A stretch of DNA of 64,000 nucleotides from UBA11704 sp964491805 (GTDB lineage Bacteria; Patescibacteriota; Minisyncoccia; Phycocordibacterales; UBA5272): positions 5,263 through 69,262 of the forward strand of contig CAZBGU010000002.1 in the NCBI GenBank assembly GCA_964491805.1, in the 5' to 3' direction. Shown here in pieces: positions 31,574 to 40,906 of the stretch. The notes beneath the pieces were generated by a model. It was not told the origin of the DNA. It saw nothing but the letters and a program-made list of their open reading frames with translations, and did no database searches. Position numbers and translations under genes: made by a program. The number at the start of each line of letters is the position of its first letter. Within the stretch, counting starts at the first letter, position 1.

Positions 31574-32758
31574 ATGAATAGACATATTTACCTCGACAAT
31601 GCATCAACCACGCCAGTGGATGTTTTGGTCGTAGATGCGATGACTCCATATTTTAATATCGACTATGGGAACCCGTCATCTCTCCATTCGCTTGGAAGAT
31701 CAGCAAAACAAGCGATTGAAAATTCAAGAAGCAGTGTTGCTAGTATTCTTGGTGTACTACCATCAGAAATTATTTTTACGAGTGGCGGAACAGAGTCTGA
31801 TAACCTGGCAATACGTGGTCTTGCTCATGCATACAAGCATAAAGGTAAACATATTATAGTCTCGTCTATTGAACACAAGGCGGTACTTGATTCATGTAAA
31901 CAGCTTGAGAGGGAGGGTTTTTTGGTTTCGTACGTACCAGTTGACGAGAAAGGTTTTGTCATGCTTGAAGAGCTAAATGCATGCCTTAGACCAGATACAA
32001 TAGTTGTGTCTATTATGTACGCCAACAATGAGGTCGGAACAATACAGTCAATTACAAAAATTGCAAATCTGCTCAAGAAAAGAATGGACTGTAGTCCTAT
32101 ATTTCACACCGACGCATGTCAGGCAGCTAGTGCGTTATCATTATGTATAAGCGATCTTGGGGTTGGTGCTCTATCAATTAGCAGCTCGAAGATATATGGT
32201 CCAAAAGGCGTAGGTGCTTTATATCTGAATAATGCGTATACAATCGAGCCAATACTATTAGGTGGAGGTCAGGAACATGGAAAGCGAAGTGGTACCGAAA
32301 ATGTAGCAGGTATTGTCGGATTTACAAAAGCGTTGGAGTTAACCGAGAAACGAAAACAAAAAGAATTTGATCGCTTGATAGTATTACGTTCGTATTTTTT
32401 GGAGCGTATCAAAGATTCAATTAAAGATGTTGTTATTAATGGTGACACACACAACAGGCTTCCTAATAATATCAACATATCTATCCCTGGAGTGGAGGGC
32501 GAGTCGCTTGTATTGCTGTTAGATAGTTATGGGGTATATTGTTCAACGGGTTCTGCATGCTCTTCTCTCGATCTCTCTCCATCCCATGTTCTACTTGCGA
32601 TGAACGTACCACTTCACCTTGCTCACTGTAGTGTCCGTTTTACGCTAGGCAATCATACAAAAAAGAGTGATATTACGTATGCTGTCAAGGCGCTTGTTCA
32701 ATCGGTGACAAGATTGAGACAGGTTACAATTGGTGCTAGCAGCATACGAAACAAATAA
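31574..32758 (+). CDS. Cysteine desulfurase (NifS/IscS family)
   Basis: 394-aa PLP enzyme that takes sulfur from cysteine for Fe-S clusters and tRNA thiolation. MNRHIYLDNASTTPVD is the classic start; the upstream frame extension (31526) lacks support. PLP-contact HTDACQAAS, the Schiff-base Lys in SSSKIYGPKGVGALYL (about residue 206), GTENVAG, and the active Cys in CSTGSACSSLDLSP (about residue 329) are all present. No IscU or regulator is adjacent; a sulfur-relay operon lies 2 kb on. The terminator overlaps the stop codon. Confidence 0.95.
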   Translation: MNRHIYLDNASTTPVDVLVVDAMTPYFNIDYGNPSSLHSLGRSAKQAIENSRSSVASILGVLPSEIIFTSGGTESDNLAIRGLAHAYKHKGKHIIVSSIEHKAVLDSCKQLEREGFLVSYVPVDEKGFVMLEELNACLRPDTIVVSIMYANNEVGTIQSITKIANLLKKRMDCSPIFHTDACQAASALSLCISDLGVGALSISSSKIYGPKGVGALYLNNAYTIEPILLGGGQEHGKRSGTENVAGIVGFTKALELTEKRKQKEFDRLIVLRSYFLERIKDSIKDVVINGDTHNRLPNNINISIPGVEGESLVLLLDSYGVYCSTGSACSSLDLSPSHVLLAMNVPLHLAHCSVRFTLGNHTKKSDITYAVKALVQSVTRLRQVTIGASSIRNK

Positions 32759-32782
32759 AGGCGCATGTGCGCCTTTATTTGT
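32750..32782. terminator. Terminator overlapping the desulfurase stop codon
   Basis: Perfect palindromic stem AACAAATAAAGGCGCA / TGCGCCTTTATTTGTT. The TAA stop is inside the left arm. It serves both converging genes. Confidence 0.85.
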
Positions 32783-32797
32783 TAAAAATATAGTATC

Positions 32798-33316
32798 TTA
32801 GTTATATCTTCCCCTGATTTCAAAAAGAAGATAAGCCCCAATGGCTGCGCCGATGAGCCCCCCTAATCCTCCAGGCAGGAAGATGAGACTGATGCAAGAT
32901 GAGATGCAAGAGATTATAAAGGCGTAGAATGAGTAGTCCCATCCACATTTTTGTTTTGCTTGCAATGGCTTGAAAGCAACTACTGAGAGTATCGACGTAA
33001 TCAGTCCTAGAACGAGTGTTATATATACAGCCACGCCACGTATCCCGTTATTGAGAACGACAAATGGTGCAAAGAGTATGCCGAGGCTACCCGCTCCAAG
33101 AAACCCTATTATGCCGAGAATTCCGAATATAATCGAAATCCAAGGCACTACGTTAACGAGAACATTTTTCCAATTACTAGGCAAATGGGGAGCTTTTTCA
33201 AATAGTGGCTCAAGAGTCAGCTCGAGCGCACGAGCATTATCAGTGAACCAAGAAAGTTTTTTGCGATGAGTATGCTTTGTTTCTTCTTGTGTTGTGTGTT
33301 CGTGTGAATGTTCCAT
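32798..33316 (-). CDS. Four-helix membrane protein with His-rich N-terminus
   Basis: 172 aa from the Met at 33316 (MEHSHEHTTQEETKHTHRKK). The longer frame from 33379 is possible but would put residues before the His-rich tail. The helices (VVPWISIIFGILGIIGFLG; GVAVYITLVLGLITSILSVV; two near the C-terminus with GGLGGLIGAAIGAYLLF) are glycine-rich. No family named. Terminator shared with the converging cysteine desulfurase. Confidence 0.65.
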   Translation of the reverse strand: MEHSHEHTTQEETKHTHRKKLSWFTDNARALELTLEPLFEKAPHLPSNWKNVLVNVVPWISIIFGILGIIGFLGAGSLGILFAPFVVLNNGIRGVAVYITLVLGLITSILSVVAFKPLQAKQKCGWDYSFYAFIISCISSCISLIFLPGGLGGLIGAAIGAYLLFEIRGRYN

Positions 33317-33448
33317 GGATTCTTTAATTATAACTTGGTAGTATTCATTAGTGTAAAACATTTTCTGAAAAGAATACATGGATAAGATTGTTCACTCAGA
33401 ATATGCATGCCGTTATGCGGTGTTATACTTTTTGTAATTACAAAGAAC

Positions 33449-34507
33449 ATGAACAACTATCGTTATTATGTGGCTGTGTTAGCCTTCGCTCTCTTTTTTT
33501 CTATGGTATTTTTTATGTATCATTCATACAGTCAAGAATATGTTTCTATGCCAAAGAATGCATATCTGCATAATATGGAAGTGAACGAAACTTCTCATGA
33601 GGCTACTACTACTGTTGACTTGAGTGGAGAAAGTATGGTTCATGGTGTGCATGCAACATCAACAATTATTTTTGTCGGTGATGTTATGTTGTCACGGGCA
33701 ATTGGTTCAATAATGGTCAAGAAGCATGACTGGACATTTCCATTCCTTGAGATTGGAGACTACTTACGAAGTGCTAATCTTGTGGTTGGCAATCTCGAGG
33801 GGCCGATTTCAGACAGGGGTACACGGGTTGGGAGTATGTATTCATTTAGAGCTGATCCTCATGTAATTGACGGTTTGTTATTTGCGGGCTTTGATGTCAT
33901 GTCAGTCGCCAATAATCATATGTGGGATTATAGTAAAGATGCTTATAATGATACCCTTGCAATTTTGGAGAAAAACGCTATTGGTCATCCTGGTGGTGGT
34001 GCAACTTACACAGAAGCACATACACCTGTTATACGTAATGTTGGTGGTACAAAAGTTGCGTTCTTGTCATATACAAATTTGTTGCCAAAGTTTCTTGGAG
34101 ACGTTGATGCTAGCCCTGCTGCGGCTTTCCCTGACATTGAGCAAATGACCAAAGATATTCATTATGCTAAGAATGTTGCCGATATTGTTATTGTTTCATT
34201 TCATTTTGGTGAAGAATATATGACAACGCATAATGCTTCTCAAGAGAGCCTTGCGCACTCTGCGGTTGATGCCGGTGCCTCTCTAGTAATAGGGCACCAC
34301 CCACATGTGCCAGAAGATATTGAACAGTATAAAGGTGTTTATATTGTTTACAGTCTTGGTAATTTTGTTTTTGATCAGAATTTTTCTGACGATACGAGAA
34401 GAGGTCTAGTAATTGAGGCAGTCATCAAGGATAAGAAAATCATCAATCTTATAGCACGTGATATTGCTTTTACGAAGATGTACCAACCATATTTGAAAGA
34501 AAAGTAG
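33449..34507 (+). CDS. CapA-family metallophosphatase-like surface protein
   Basis: 352 aa from ATG 33449, with a TATACT box 20 bases upstream. Single N-terminal anchor (YVAVLAFALFFSMVFFMYHS), then an extracytoplasmic CapA/PgsA-type domain: IIFVGDVMLSRAIG, VVGNLEGPISDRG, VMSVANNHMWDY, IVSFHFGEEY and VIGHHPHVPEDIE, carrying the metal-binding Asp/His/Asn of calcineurin-like enzymes. CapA proteins take part in poly-gamma-glutamate synthesis/export; no capB/C is nearby, so the role here is unclear. Confidence 0.9.
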   Translation: MNNYRYYVAVLAFALFFSMVFFMYHSYSQEYVSMPKNAYLHNMEVNETSHEATTTVDLSGESMVHGVHATSTIIFVGDVMLSRAIGSIMVKKHDWTFPFLEIGDYLRSANLVVGNLEGPISDRGTRVGSMYSFRADPHVIDGLLFAGFDVMSVANNHMWDYSKDAYNDTLAILEKNAIGHPGGGATYTEAHTPVIRNVGGTKVAFLSYTNLLPKFLGDVDASPAAAFPDIEQMTKDIHYAKNVADIVIVSFHFGEEYMTTHNASQESLAHSAVDAGASLVIGHHPHVPEDIEQYKGVYIVYSLGNFVFDQNFSDDTRRGLVIEAVIKDKKIINLIARDIAFTKMYQPYLKEK

Positions 34508-34550
34508 CCTGATATGTGTATAGAGCATGAACAGTCGTAGAGGCTTGATC

Positions 34551-34583
34551 TTGCGTTACATATTAGTAAGTGCTAATATGTAA
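34551..34583 (+). promoter_or_regulatory. ArsR operator over the sulfur-operon promoter
   Basis: Perfect 11-bp inverted repeat TTACATATTAG-N6-CTAATATGTAA (34556-34583). It overlaps TTGCGT (34551-34556), a 17-base spacer and TAATAT (34574-34579), and ends two bases before the ArsR ATG. The arrangement is that of an autorepressed, leaderless operon. Confidence 0.8.
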
Positions 34584-34585
34584 GT

Positions 34586-34852
34586 ATGAAGCAAACAAAC
34601 ATTCGAAATGTGTACAAAGTCTTCTCAAATGAAGAGCGGGTAAGGCTTATCATTTGTTTATCAAAATCAAAAAATGTAACTGAGTTGTTGTCGTTGTGTC
34701 ATTTGTCTCAATCAGCACTGTCACAACACTTGAAGATCCTACGAGATGAAGGAGTGGTTAGCTGTATACGTGATGGAAAGAATAAGGTTTATAGTGTAGA
34801 AAGCAAGAAAGTGCTTCATCTTGCAAAACAATTAGTAGCATTAACATTATAA
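34586..34852 (+). CDS. ArsR-family repressor, likely sulfur/thiol sensor
   Basis: 88 aa, a compact winged helix: VFSNEERVRLIICLSKSKNV, the recognition helix LSQSALSQHLKILRDEGVV, and the wing IRDGKNKVYSV. Cysteines at 24, 38 and 60 could sense thiols or persulfides, as in BigR/SqrR relatives; metal-type ELCVCD ligands are absent. A perfect operator covers its promoter, and rhodanese, glutaredoxin and membrane genes follow, so it most likely controls this operon. Confidence 0.88.
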   Translation: MKQTNIRNVYKVFSNEERVRLIICLSKSKNVTELLSLCHLSQSALSQHLKILRDEGVVSCIRDGKNKVYSVESKKVLHLAKQLVALTL

Positions 34853-34856
34853 ATAT

Positions 34857-35171
34857 ATGAGTATTTTTTCAGGCATATTTACACAACAGTCAAGTATTGA
34901 CTATAAACAGTTGATAAAAGATGGTGCACGTATTGTTGATGTGCGAAGTAAAGAAGAATTTGCAAGTGGCCATGTAAAGGGCGCAATCAATGTGCCACTT
35001 GAAACACTCGAGACACAAAGTGGTGTATTAGGGAAGAAGGACGGCATTATTATTGCTTATTGTGCTTCAGGTGGAAGAAGTGGCGTGGCGGTTAGTATTC
35101 TCCAGGGCCTTGGGTTTGAACATGTCTATAACGGAGGTGGATTATACTCGTTGCAGAAAAAACTGCATTAG
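34857..35171 (+). CDS. Rhodanese-domain sulfurtransferase
   Basis: 104 aa single rhodanese domain. GARIVDVRSKEEFASGHVKG near residue 27 and the active-site loop CASGGRSG (Cys near residue 66) are intact. It moves sulfane sulfur to acceptor thiols in the cytoplasm. Starts four bases after the ArsR gene. Confidence 0.92.
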   Translation: MSIFSGIFTQQSSIDYKQLIKDGARIVDVRSKEEFASGHVKGAINVPLETLETQSGVLGKKDGIIIAYCASGGRSGVAVSILQGLGFEHVYNGGGLYSLQKKLH

Positions 35172-35205
35172 AGTATTTATTATAAATATTTATTTTAAAC
35201 TTAGT

Positions 35206-35469
35206 ATGGCTACAAAAAATATTATTGTTTACTCAACACAGTCGTGTCATTACTGTGTTCTTACAAAAGAATACTTAGACAAGATGGGGGTATCATACGT
35301 GGATAGAAATGTTGGTATTGATCGTCAGGCAGGTCAAGAAATGGTTATGAAAAGTGGCCAAATGGGTGTTCCTGTGATTGACATTGATGGAACAATTGTT
35401 GTAGGGTTTCAACCTGATCTTTTTAGAAAGCTTTTAAACCATAGAGAAGATTATGAAAAAGAAAAATAA
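35206..35469 (+). CDS. Glutaredoxin-like protein
   Basis: 87 aa. IIVYSTQSCHYCVLTKEYLD gives the CxxC redox centre, and GVPVIDIDGTIVVGFQ the cis-Pro loop of the NrdH/GrxC fold. The extended frame from 35053 overlaps the rhodanese gene and is rejected. Ends 17 bases inside the next gene's start, so translation is coupled. Likely reduces persulfides or disulfides made by the rhodaneses. Confidence 0.92.
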   Translation: MATKNIIVYSTQSCHYCVLTKEYLDKMGVSYVDRNVGIDRQAGQEMVMKSGQMGVPVIDIDGTIVVGFQPDLFRKLLNHREDYEKEK

Positions 35470-35866
35470 CTTTTTAATTGTTTTTACAGTATTTGTTATT
35501 TTGCTAGGTATTGTAGTTTATGCAATCATGAAGCACGGTTCTGTTTCTACAAAACTACGCGGAAGTCAGTTTATGCACATGTATGCAGCTACCCCTTCTG
35601 CTATTTTGATCGATGTACGTACACCGACAGAGTTTGCTCTTGGTCATATTAAAGGTGCAATAAATGTTGATTTTGAAAGTCAGTCATTTAATGATGAGGT
35701 TAAGAAGCTGGATCAGACAAAGATATATTTTGTATATTGTCGATCAGGCAATCGTTCTGGCCAAGCTGTTGCATTTATGAAATCAGTTGGCATATTGTCT
35801 GTATATGACTTACAGGGGGGAATTATTGGAAATGCAGATACGGTTCAGCTAATTGAAACGAAGTAA
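35453..35866 (+). CDS. Membrane-anchored rhodanese
   Basis: 137 aa. An N-terminal helix (FLIVFTVFVILLGIVVYAIM) anchors a rhodanese domain with AILIDVRTPTEFALGHIKGA and the active loop CRSGNRSGQ. The topology places the active Cys outside the cytoplasm, complementing the soluble rhodanese two genes upstream. Overlaps the glutaredoxin gene and is followed by a DUF2892 protein. Confidence 0.9.
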   Translation: MKKKNNFLIVFTVFVILLGIVVYAIMKHGSVSTKLRGSQFMHMYAATPSAILIDVRTPTEFALGHIKGAINVDFESQSFNDEVKKLDQTKIYFVYCRSGNRSGQAVAFMKSVGILSVYDLQGGIIGNADTVQLIETK

Positions 35867-35870
35867 TAGT

Positions 35871-36773
35871 ATGAAATTTTCAAATAATGTTGGAACGTTA
35901 GACAGAGGTATTAGAATTCTTGTTGCTGAAATTTTACTCTTGCTGTCAATTTTTTGGGTCTACGGCATTGTACAGGTTGTACTTTTTATATTTTCGGTGA
36001 TTATTTTAGCAACTGCTGTTACAAAGTTTTGTGGTTTGTACAGCATGTTTGGCATCAGTACATGTCCTGCCTATGAAAAACCAGTGACACCATCAAAGTC
36101 CTTTGCCACTATTGCCACTGTTGTGGCTATTGCGGTACTGGGATGTTATTCTAGTATGTTTTTGAGTAAAAAGATTTTTCTAGAGGATTATAATAGAATG
36201 AATTACTATTACAAGCAAACACTTTTCTATACAGGGCAAAGTAATCGTTCTGAGTCAATAAGCAAGTATGTCAATCTTGTAAAAGAATACGACGTTTTTT
36301 ACCAAAAATACTCCAAGTACCGTCCTTATGTTATATGGGGGGATGAAAATTTTAATACTGATGTGGCAAACGTTAGATATAAAATAGCTTCATTGGAGAG
36401 TACTGTCGTCAGTGGAGATTTGACTGCGGCACATAAAGATCTCGAAGGTGTTCGAACAATTTTTCAGGACATATTAAAGAGGAATGGATTCTCGATGTTG
36501 TCTGTGTATCTGGTTGACTTTCATGATGTTATGGAAAAATTTATTGATGCTGCGAATGCCAAGAATGCTTCTGGTGTTCTCTCTACATACCAGGAAGTGA
36601 ATGATAAGTTGCGGGCGGTCGAGGGTGTTGCTAATGACGACGAAATACAGACAATTCGTAAGATGTTAGAACAAGTTACTACATCGGCAAGAATTGGTAA
36701 CGTAGAAGTTCTTCCGTCACAAGCAGCAGATCTTAAGAGTAGTTTTGTGAAGGTCTACTTAAAGCGTGGTTAA
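35871..36773 (+). CDS. DUF2892 membrane protein with long soluble C-domain
   Basis: 300 aa from ATG 35871. The first 65 residues match DUF2892/YgaP-type double helices (NVGTLDRGIRILVAEILLLL, CGLYSMFGISTCPAYEK); such proteins bring rhodanese and membrane together. A third helix (FATIATVVAIAVLGCYSSMF) precedes a helical extracytoplasmic domain of some 200 residues that I do not recognise. Last gene of the ArsR-controlled operon. Confidence 0.75.
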   Translation: MKFSNNVGTLDRGIRILVAEILLLLSIFWVYGIVQVVLFIFSVIILATAVTKFCGLYSMFGISTCPAYEKPVTPSKSFATIATVVAIAVLGCYSSMFLSKKIFLEDYNRMNYYYKQTLFYTGQSNRSESISKYVNLVKEYDVFYQKYSKYRPYVIWGDENFNTDVANVRYKIASLESTVVSGDLTAAHKDLEGVRTIFQDILKRNGFSMLSVYLVDFHDVMEKFIDAANAKNASGVLSTYQEVNDKLRAVEGVANDDEIQTIRKMLEQVTTSARIGNVEVLPSQAADLKSSFVKVYLKRG

Positions 36774-36825
36774 TAAGTAGTTGACGCATAAGTGTTCTAT
36801 TACTGATATACTTTGGTATATTTTT

Positions 36826-37494
36826 ATGAGTATTTCTTATACAGTCATCCGTTCAAGAAGAAGGACGATTACTCTTGTTGTCGGTCGAGATGCAACAATT
36901 ACAGTTCGTGCTCCGTACGGTGTTGCGAACTCGTATATAGAGACACTACTTAGCAAGAAACAAATATGGATAACTAGAAAACAGGGAGAAATGAAGGAGA
37001 GGCCTGTTTTAGCAGAGAAGAAGTTTCGGACAGGAGAACTGTTTCTGTTATTGGGTGTCGAATACCGACTGAATGTATGTGATTGCACTAAAATCTCACT
37101 TGACTATACATCTGGTGAAATTTTGTTTCCACAGAAATACCTCACATCACCAAAAGTAAAGATGGCTGCATGGTATAGACAGCAGGCATCGGATATTCTT
37201 TCTAGCCGACTTAGATCTCTTTCGGAAAAGACTGGGTTGCGATATGTGTCAATGAAGATAACAAGCGCACAGTCAAGATGGGGTTCATGTAGTGGAGAAA
37301 ACACAATAAACTTTTCCTGGAGACTTATTATGGCTCGCCCTAGTGCAATTGAGTATGTTATTTTGCATGAGCTTACACATACAGTCCACCATAATCATTC
37401 ATCAGCATTTTGGAGCAGACTCATAGAGGTTTTTCCTCATTATCAAGTAGAGGAGTTGTGGCTTAAGAAGCACAGTGAGAGATTGCGACTGTGA
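36826..37494 (+). CDS. YgjP-like zinc metallopeptidase (DUF45)
   Basis: 222 aa. ATG 36826 lies 13 bases after TGATATACT; the extended frame from 36781 begins at a TTG inside the promoter. The DUF45/YgjP pattern is complete: SAQSRWGSCSGENTINFSWR and the zinc motif VILHELTHTVHHNHSSAFW. Proteins of this family are small cytoplasmic metallopeptidases of uncertain substrate. Confidence 0.9.
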   Translation: MSISYTVIRSRRRTITLVVGRDATITVRAPYGVANSYIETLLSKKQIWITRKQGEMKERPVLAEKKFRTGELFLLLGVEYRLNVCDCTKISLDYTSGEILFPQKYLTSPKVKMAAWYRQQASDILSSRLRSLSEKTGLRYVSMKITSAQSRWGSCSGENTINFSWRLIMARPSAIEYVILHELTHTVHHNHSSAFWSRLIEVFPHYQVEELWLKKHSERLRL

Positions 37495-37498
37495 TGTT

Positions 37499-38215
37499 TT
37501 ATATATTATTTTTCTTTTCACATAGTTGCCAAAAGACGATCATCGGGTGAAGAAGAGGGATATAACCAAGTGTTGCAATAAGTATTTCAATATAAAGCCT
37601 GTTATATGAATTATGTGGAAGCCACTCCCAAAATGGAAATAAAACGTTAGTTGCTTCGTATAGTATTCCAATTACGGCACATTGTGCCACAAGAAGAAAA
37701 GAAGAGTTAAAGTTTTTTGTTATGAGTAGGTTGCTGAGTGGTCCAGTCTTGTTGTTAAACACAAGAAGTAATTCACCAAGAACAAGAATGAATGTACCGC
37801 ACACAAACATAAGAGTGATTGTTCCGGTGTGTGCAATTTTGGTAAGCATGAATGAGATTAAAAGAATGATTGCGTATACGGTAACGAGTATGGTTCTTTG
37901 TGTATGGGTGACCTTGTGTGTTGTGCCTTGTAACACTTTTGCAGTTGCGAACGCTAGACCAAACGAGAGCAGTCCGTTTACGATAAGCTGTATAACAGTT
38001 AGTCCAGTTTGTAGAAAAGATGTAGTCTGAAGTGGCGTAGCGTATGTATACAGTTGAAGTTTGCTTAGAATAATATCAAACGATGCTCCTAATACTATAC
38101 CGGCAATTGCAGATAAAAATAGCTCATCAAGAGTAATCTTCTTTTTTGTTATTTGTGAAAGTATAAGTAACACAAAAATTTGTACAAGAATAATGATATA
38201 AAAGTTAAATGGCAT
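37499..38215 (-). CDS. Polytopic membrane protein, unknown
   Basis: 238 aa with six or seven helices, starting MPFNFYIIILVQIFVLLILS. The C-terminal half (YEATNVLFPFWEWLPHNSY, then LYIEILIATLGYIPLLHP) recalls carotenoid-cyclase-like or YwaF-type folds, but I would not name it. Converges with the YgjP gene with a 4-base gap. Confidence 0.6.
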   Translation of the reverse strand: MPFNFYIIILVQIFVLLILSQITKKKITLDELFLSAIAGIVLGASFDIILSKLQLYTYATPLQTTSFLQTGLTVIQLIVNGLLSFGLAFATAKVLQGTTHKVTHTQRTILVTVYAIILLISFMLTKIAHTGTITLMFVCGTFILVLGELLLVFNNKTGPLSNLLITKNFNSSFLLVAQCAVIGILYEATNVLFPFWEWLPHNSYNRLYIEILIATLGYIPLLHPMIVFWQLCEKKNNI

Positions 38216-38357
38216 ATATGGTAGTATTCACAAATTAATCTTTCTGATCTTGATAATAGAGACAGTTGCTTCAAGTGTACCATTGTCGACAAAAAATAAG
38301 CTTTTTTGTTTTCCCTATGTTCTTCTTACTTTATTTGGGTATACTAAGATATCTTTT

Positions 38358-39608
38358 ATGAATGGTATGTATGATCTTATCGTGATAGGTGGTGGTGCCT
38401 CAGGGATGATGGCAGCTGGAAGGGCTGCTGAGCGTGGACTTCGTGTGCTTCTTCTCGAAAAAAATAAAAAAACAGGTGAAAAACTTCGTATATCTGGTGG
38501 TGGTAGATGTAATATTACAAATAGAGAAATAGATGAACGTGTACTTCTCAAGAAGTACGGTAGAGCTGAGCAGTTTTTATATTCTCTTTTCATTCAGTTT
38601 GGGGTTCATGATACTTTTGTTTTTTTTGAATCACACGGACTTCCTCTCGTTGTTGAAGCAAATAATCGTACTTTTCCAAAATCTCAAAAAGCAGAGGATG
38701 TCGTGGCTACTCTTTTTGCATATATGGAGCAAGGGTCTGTAGAAGTGGTGTGCGGTGCAAAAGTAACAAAAGTTATTGCGAAAAATGCCAGGATCTCTTC
38801 TGTTTTTGTAGGTGCAAAGGAGTACAAGGCACATGAGTACGTTATTGCAACTGGAGGTGTGTCACATCCAGAGACTGGTTCTACTGGTGACGGGTTTGCG
38901 TGGTTGCGCAATCTTGGACACACAGTTGAAGAACCGACCCCAACGATTGTACCTCTTGCTATTAAGGAAGAATGGATTCATTTATTAGCAGGTGTGTCAC
39001 AGAAGGATTCTAAGATTACTTTTTTTGTTGACACAAAGAAACAATTTATTCTTAGAGGGACTATTTTGTTCACTCATTTTGGTATATCGGGTCCACTTAT
39101 TCTCAACAATGCATACAAAGTTTCTGAACTTATGCATACTGGACAAGTGACAGCGTGTATAGATATGTATCCATCGCTTGATATCGGTGCACTTGAAAAA
39201 AGTATCATTGCTCTTTTCGATGGTAATAAAAATAAAGAATTGAAGAATGTTATTAAAGAAATTGTTCCAGACGGCATGCACAAAGGAGTGTTGATGTTAC
39301 TTTCTACTGTGGTTGATGTTTCAGTTAAGGTTCACTCCGTAACAAAGGAAGACAGGAAAAGAATTGTTCGCCTTTTTAAGGCTATGCCTCTTACCGTTGA
39401 AGGGCTCATGGGTCTTGATCGTGCAGTCGTGGCAGATGGTGGGGTACCACTTGAAGAGATTGACATGCGAACCATGCGTTCGAAGAAAGTGCATAATCTC
39501 TTTATTACCGGGGACCTTCTCCACATTAATCGTCCATCTGGAGGATTTTCTCTTCAATTGTGCTGGTCAACGGGGTATGTTGCAGGAAGTAAGGCAGGAG
39601 CGCAGTGA
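38358..39608 (+). CDS. HI0933/BaiN-type FAD-dependent oxidoreductase
   Basis: 416 aa from ATG 38358 (TATACT ends 12 bases upstream). FAD-binding Rossmann start YDLIVIGGGASGMMAAGRAA, then the family signature EKLRISGGGRCNITN, ATGGVSHPETGSTGDGFAW, and the closing LFITGDLLHINRPSGGFSLQ. Members reduce or dehydrogenate varied substrates (bile acids in BaiN), and the true substrate in CPR is unknown. Single-gene unit. Confidence 0.92.
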   Translation: MNGMYDLIVIGGGASGMMAAGRAAERGLRVLLLEKNKKTGEKLRISGGGRCNITNREIDERVLLKKYGRAEQFLYSLFIQFGVHDTFVFFESHGLPLVVEANNRTFPKSQKAEDVVATLFAYMEQGSVEVVCGAKVTKVIAKNARISSVFVGAKEYKAHEYVIATGGVSHPETGSTGDGFAWLRNLGHTVEEPTPTIVPLAIKEEWIHLLAGVSQKDSKITFFVDTKKQFILRGTILFTHFGISGPLILNNAYKVSELMHTGQVTACIDMYPSLDIGALEKSIIALFDGNKNKELKNVIKEIVPDGMHKGVLMLLSTVVDVSVKVHSVTKEDRKRIVRLFKAMPLTVEGLMGLDRAVVADGGVPLEEIDMRTMRSKKVHNLFITGDLLHINRPSGGFSLQLCWSTGYVAGSKAGAQ

Positions 39609-39676
39609 TAGGAGGTGTAGATTGTATGACTTGATAAGTGAAAAGACTTATATAATTTTTTTTGTTTATTTACTTA

Positions 39677-39928
39677 CTACTTTTTCTTCCATCTTGGAGC
39701 AAAACCAATCATCCACGTGAAGAATTTTGCCTTCATTGGGTGCATACCTTTTGATCTCATACTTTCATAGCAGATTTTTTTGAATTCATGTACATCGTTC
39801 CCCTCGTAACAGAGTTTTCCGTTCTTAAAACACAGGCTGCAGTATTTCTCATTTTCACGGATGTTTATGTCTTTATTAAAAGGCATCATACAGCTCTCAC
39901 ATTGTGTGCATGGTTTTTCATTTTTCAT
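39677..39928 (-). CDS. Putative zinc-ribbon protein
   Basis: 83 aa. MKNEKPCTQCESCMMPFNKD followed by EKYCSLCFKNGKLCYE matches the 'putative zinc ribbon' family (CxxCGMP...CxxC). The ATG at 39928 is chosen; a longer frame would overlap the divergent ung gene. The Cys pairs suggest one or two zinc sites; function unknown. Confidence 0.8.
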   Translation of the reverse strand: MKNEKPCTQCESCMMPFNKDINIRENEKYCSLCFKNGKLCYEGNDVHEFKKICYESMRSKGMHPMKAKFFTWMIGFAPRWKKK

Positions 39929-39978
39929 ATATGTAGTGTAACAGTGCTTCTTCATGATTGCTAGAGTATACTGGCGGT

Positions 39979-40650
39979 ATGAAAAAAGATATCGCAATTG
40001 ATCCTGAGTGGAAGTCTGAACTCGGTGAATTTTTTGAGACTGAGATATTCGAGGAGCTCTCTTTGTTCGTTCGTAATGAATATCTTTCAAAAAAAATATT
40101 TCCAGAGCCAAAAAATCTTTTTCGCGCGTTTTCACTAACACCCTTTTCGCATGTTAGGGTTGTTATTCTTGGACAGGACCCATATCATGACAACGGGCAA
40201 GCATGTGGACTTTGTTTTTCTGTTCCAGAAGGTGTCGTGGTACCTCCTTCACTTAAAAATATATACAAAGAAATAGAAAATGATTGCGGGATAGAGAAAG
40301 ATATGTCTAACGGAGACCTTACACGATGGGGTACACAAGGTGTGCTTCTCTTAAATTCAATTCTAACAGTTGTTGCTCATACACCAGCTTCACATAGAGG
40401 AAAAGGCTGGGAAGAGTTTACCGATACGGTTATTAAGGCTATATCTGATAAACATGAACATGTTGTATTCTTGTTGTGGGGTAATTATGCAAGAGGTAAA
40501 AAAGCTCTCATTGATACAAGTAAGCATTGTGTGCTTGAAGCTCCACATCCTTCACCATTTTCAGCTCATTCTGGTTTTTTTGGATGTAAACATTTTTCAA
40601 AGTGCAATGAATATTTGATGACGTACGGGAAAGGAGAAATTGCGTGGTAG
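39979..40650 (+). CDS. ung: Uracil-DNA glycosylase, family 1
   Basis: 223 aa. It removes uracil from DNA at the start of base excision repair. The catalytic water-activating motif GQDPYH is near residue 65, and HPSPFSAH near 195 closes the site; LLLNSILTV is also typical. TATACT ends 6 bases before ATG 39979, so the mRNA is leaderless by inference and the longer frame (39958) is not needed. Confidence 0.96.
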   Translation: MKKDIAIDPEWKSELGEFFETEIFEELSLFVRNEYLSKKIFPEPKNLFRAFSLTPFSHVRVVILGQDPYHDNGQACGLCFSVPEGVVVPPSLKNIYKEIENDCGIEKDMSNGDLTRWGTQGVLLLNSILTVVAHTPASHRGKGWEEFTDTVIKAISDKHEHVVFLLWGNYARGKKALIDTSKHCVLEAPHPSPFSAHSGFFGCKHFSKCNEYLMTYGKGEIAW

Positions 40651-40906
40651 TTTTTTAGATACATGTAGTAGACATCAGCCTGAATTTTAGGATTTTAGAA
40701 GTATGGTTAAGGAGTACGGGGTGTATACAGGGTAATTTGCAGCTTGTATTTGCAGTGCTTGCAATTAATGCTTATTTGGTAAGGAATTTGTGGTATTTTG
40801 TCACAAAATTACTTCTCATACGTTATATAGTGTACAGGGATGTATTGAGATATCTCTCATGCCCGACATGACCTTTAAATTTACGAAATACAATAATTAC
40901 AATTAT

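Noticed and set aside
39929..40141. N-terminal extension of the zinc-ribbon gene into ung
   Set aside because: It would overlap the well-supported ung start and promoter on the other strand; the internal ATG at 39928 gives the whole family domain.
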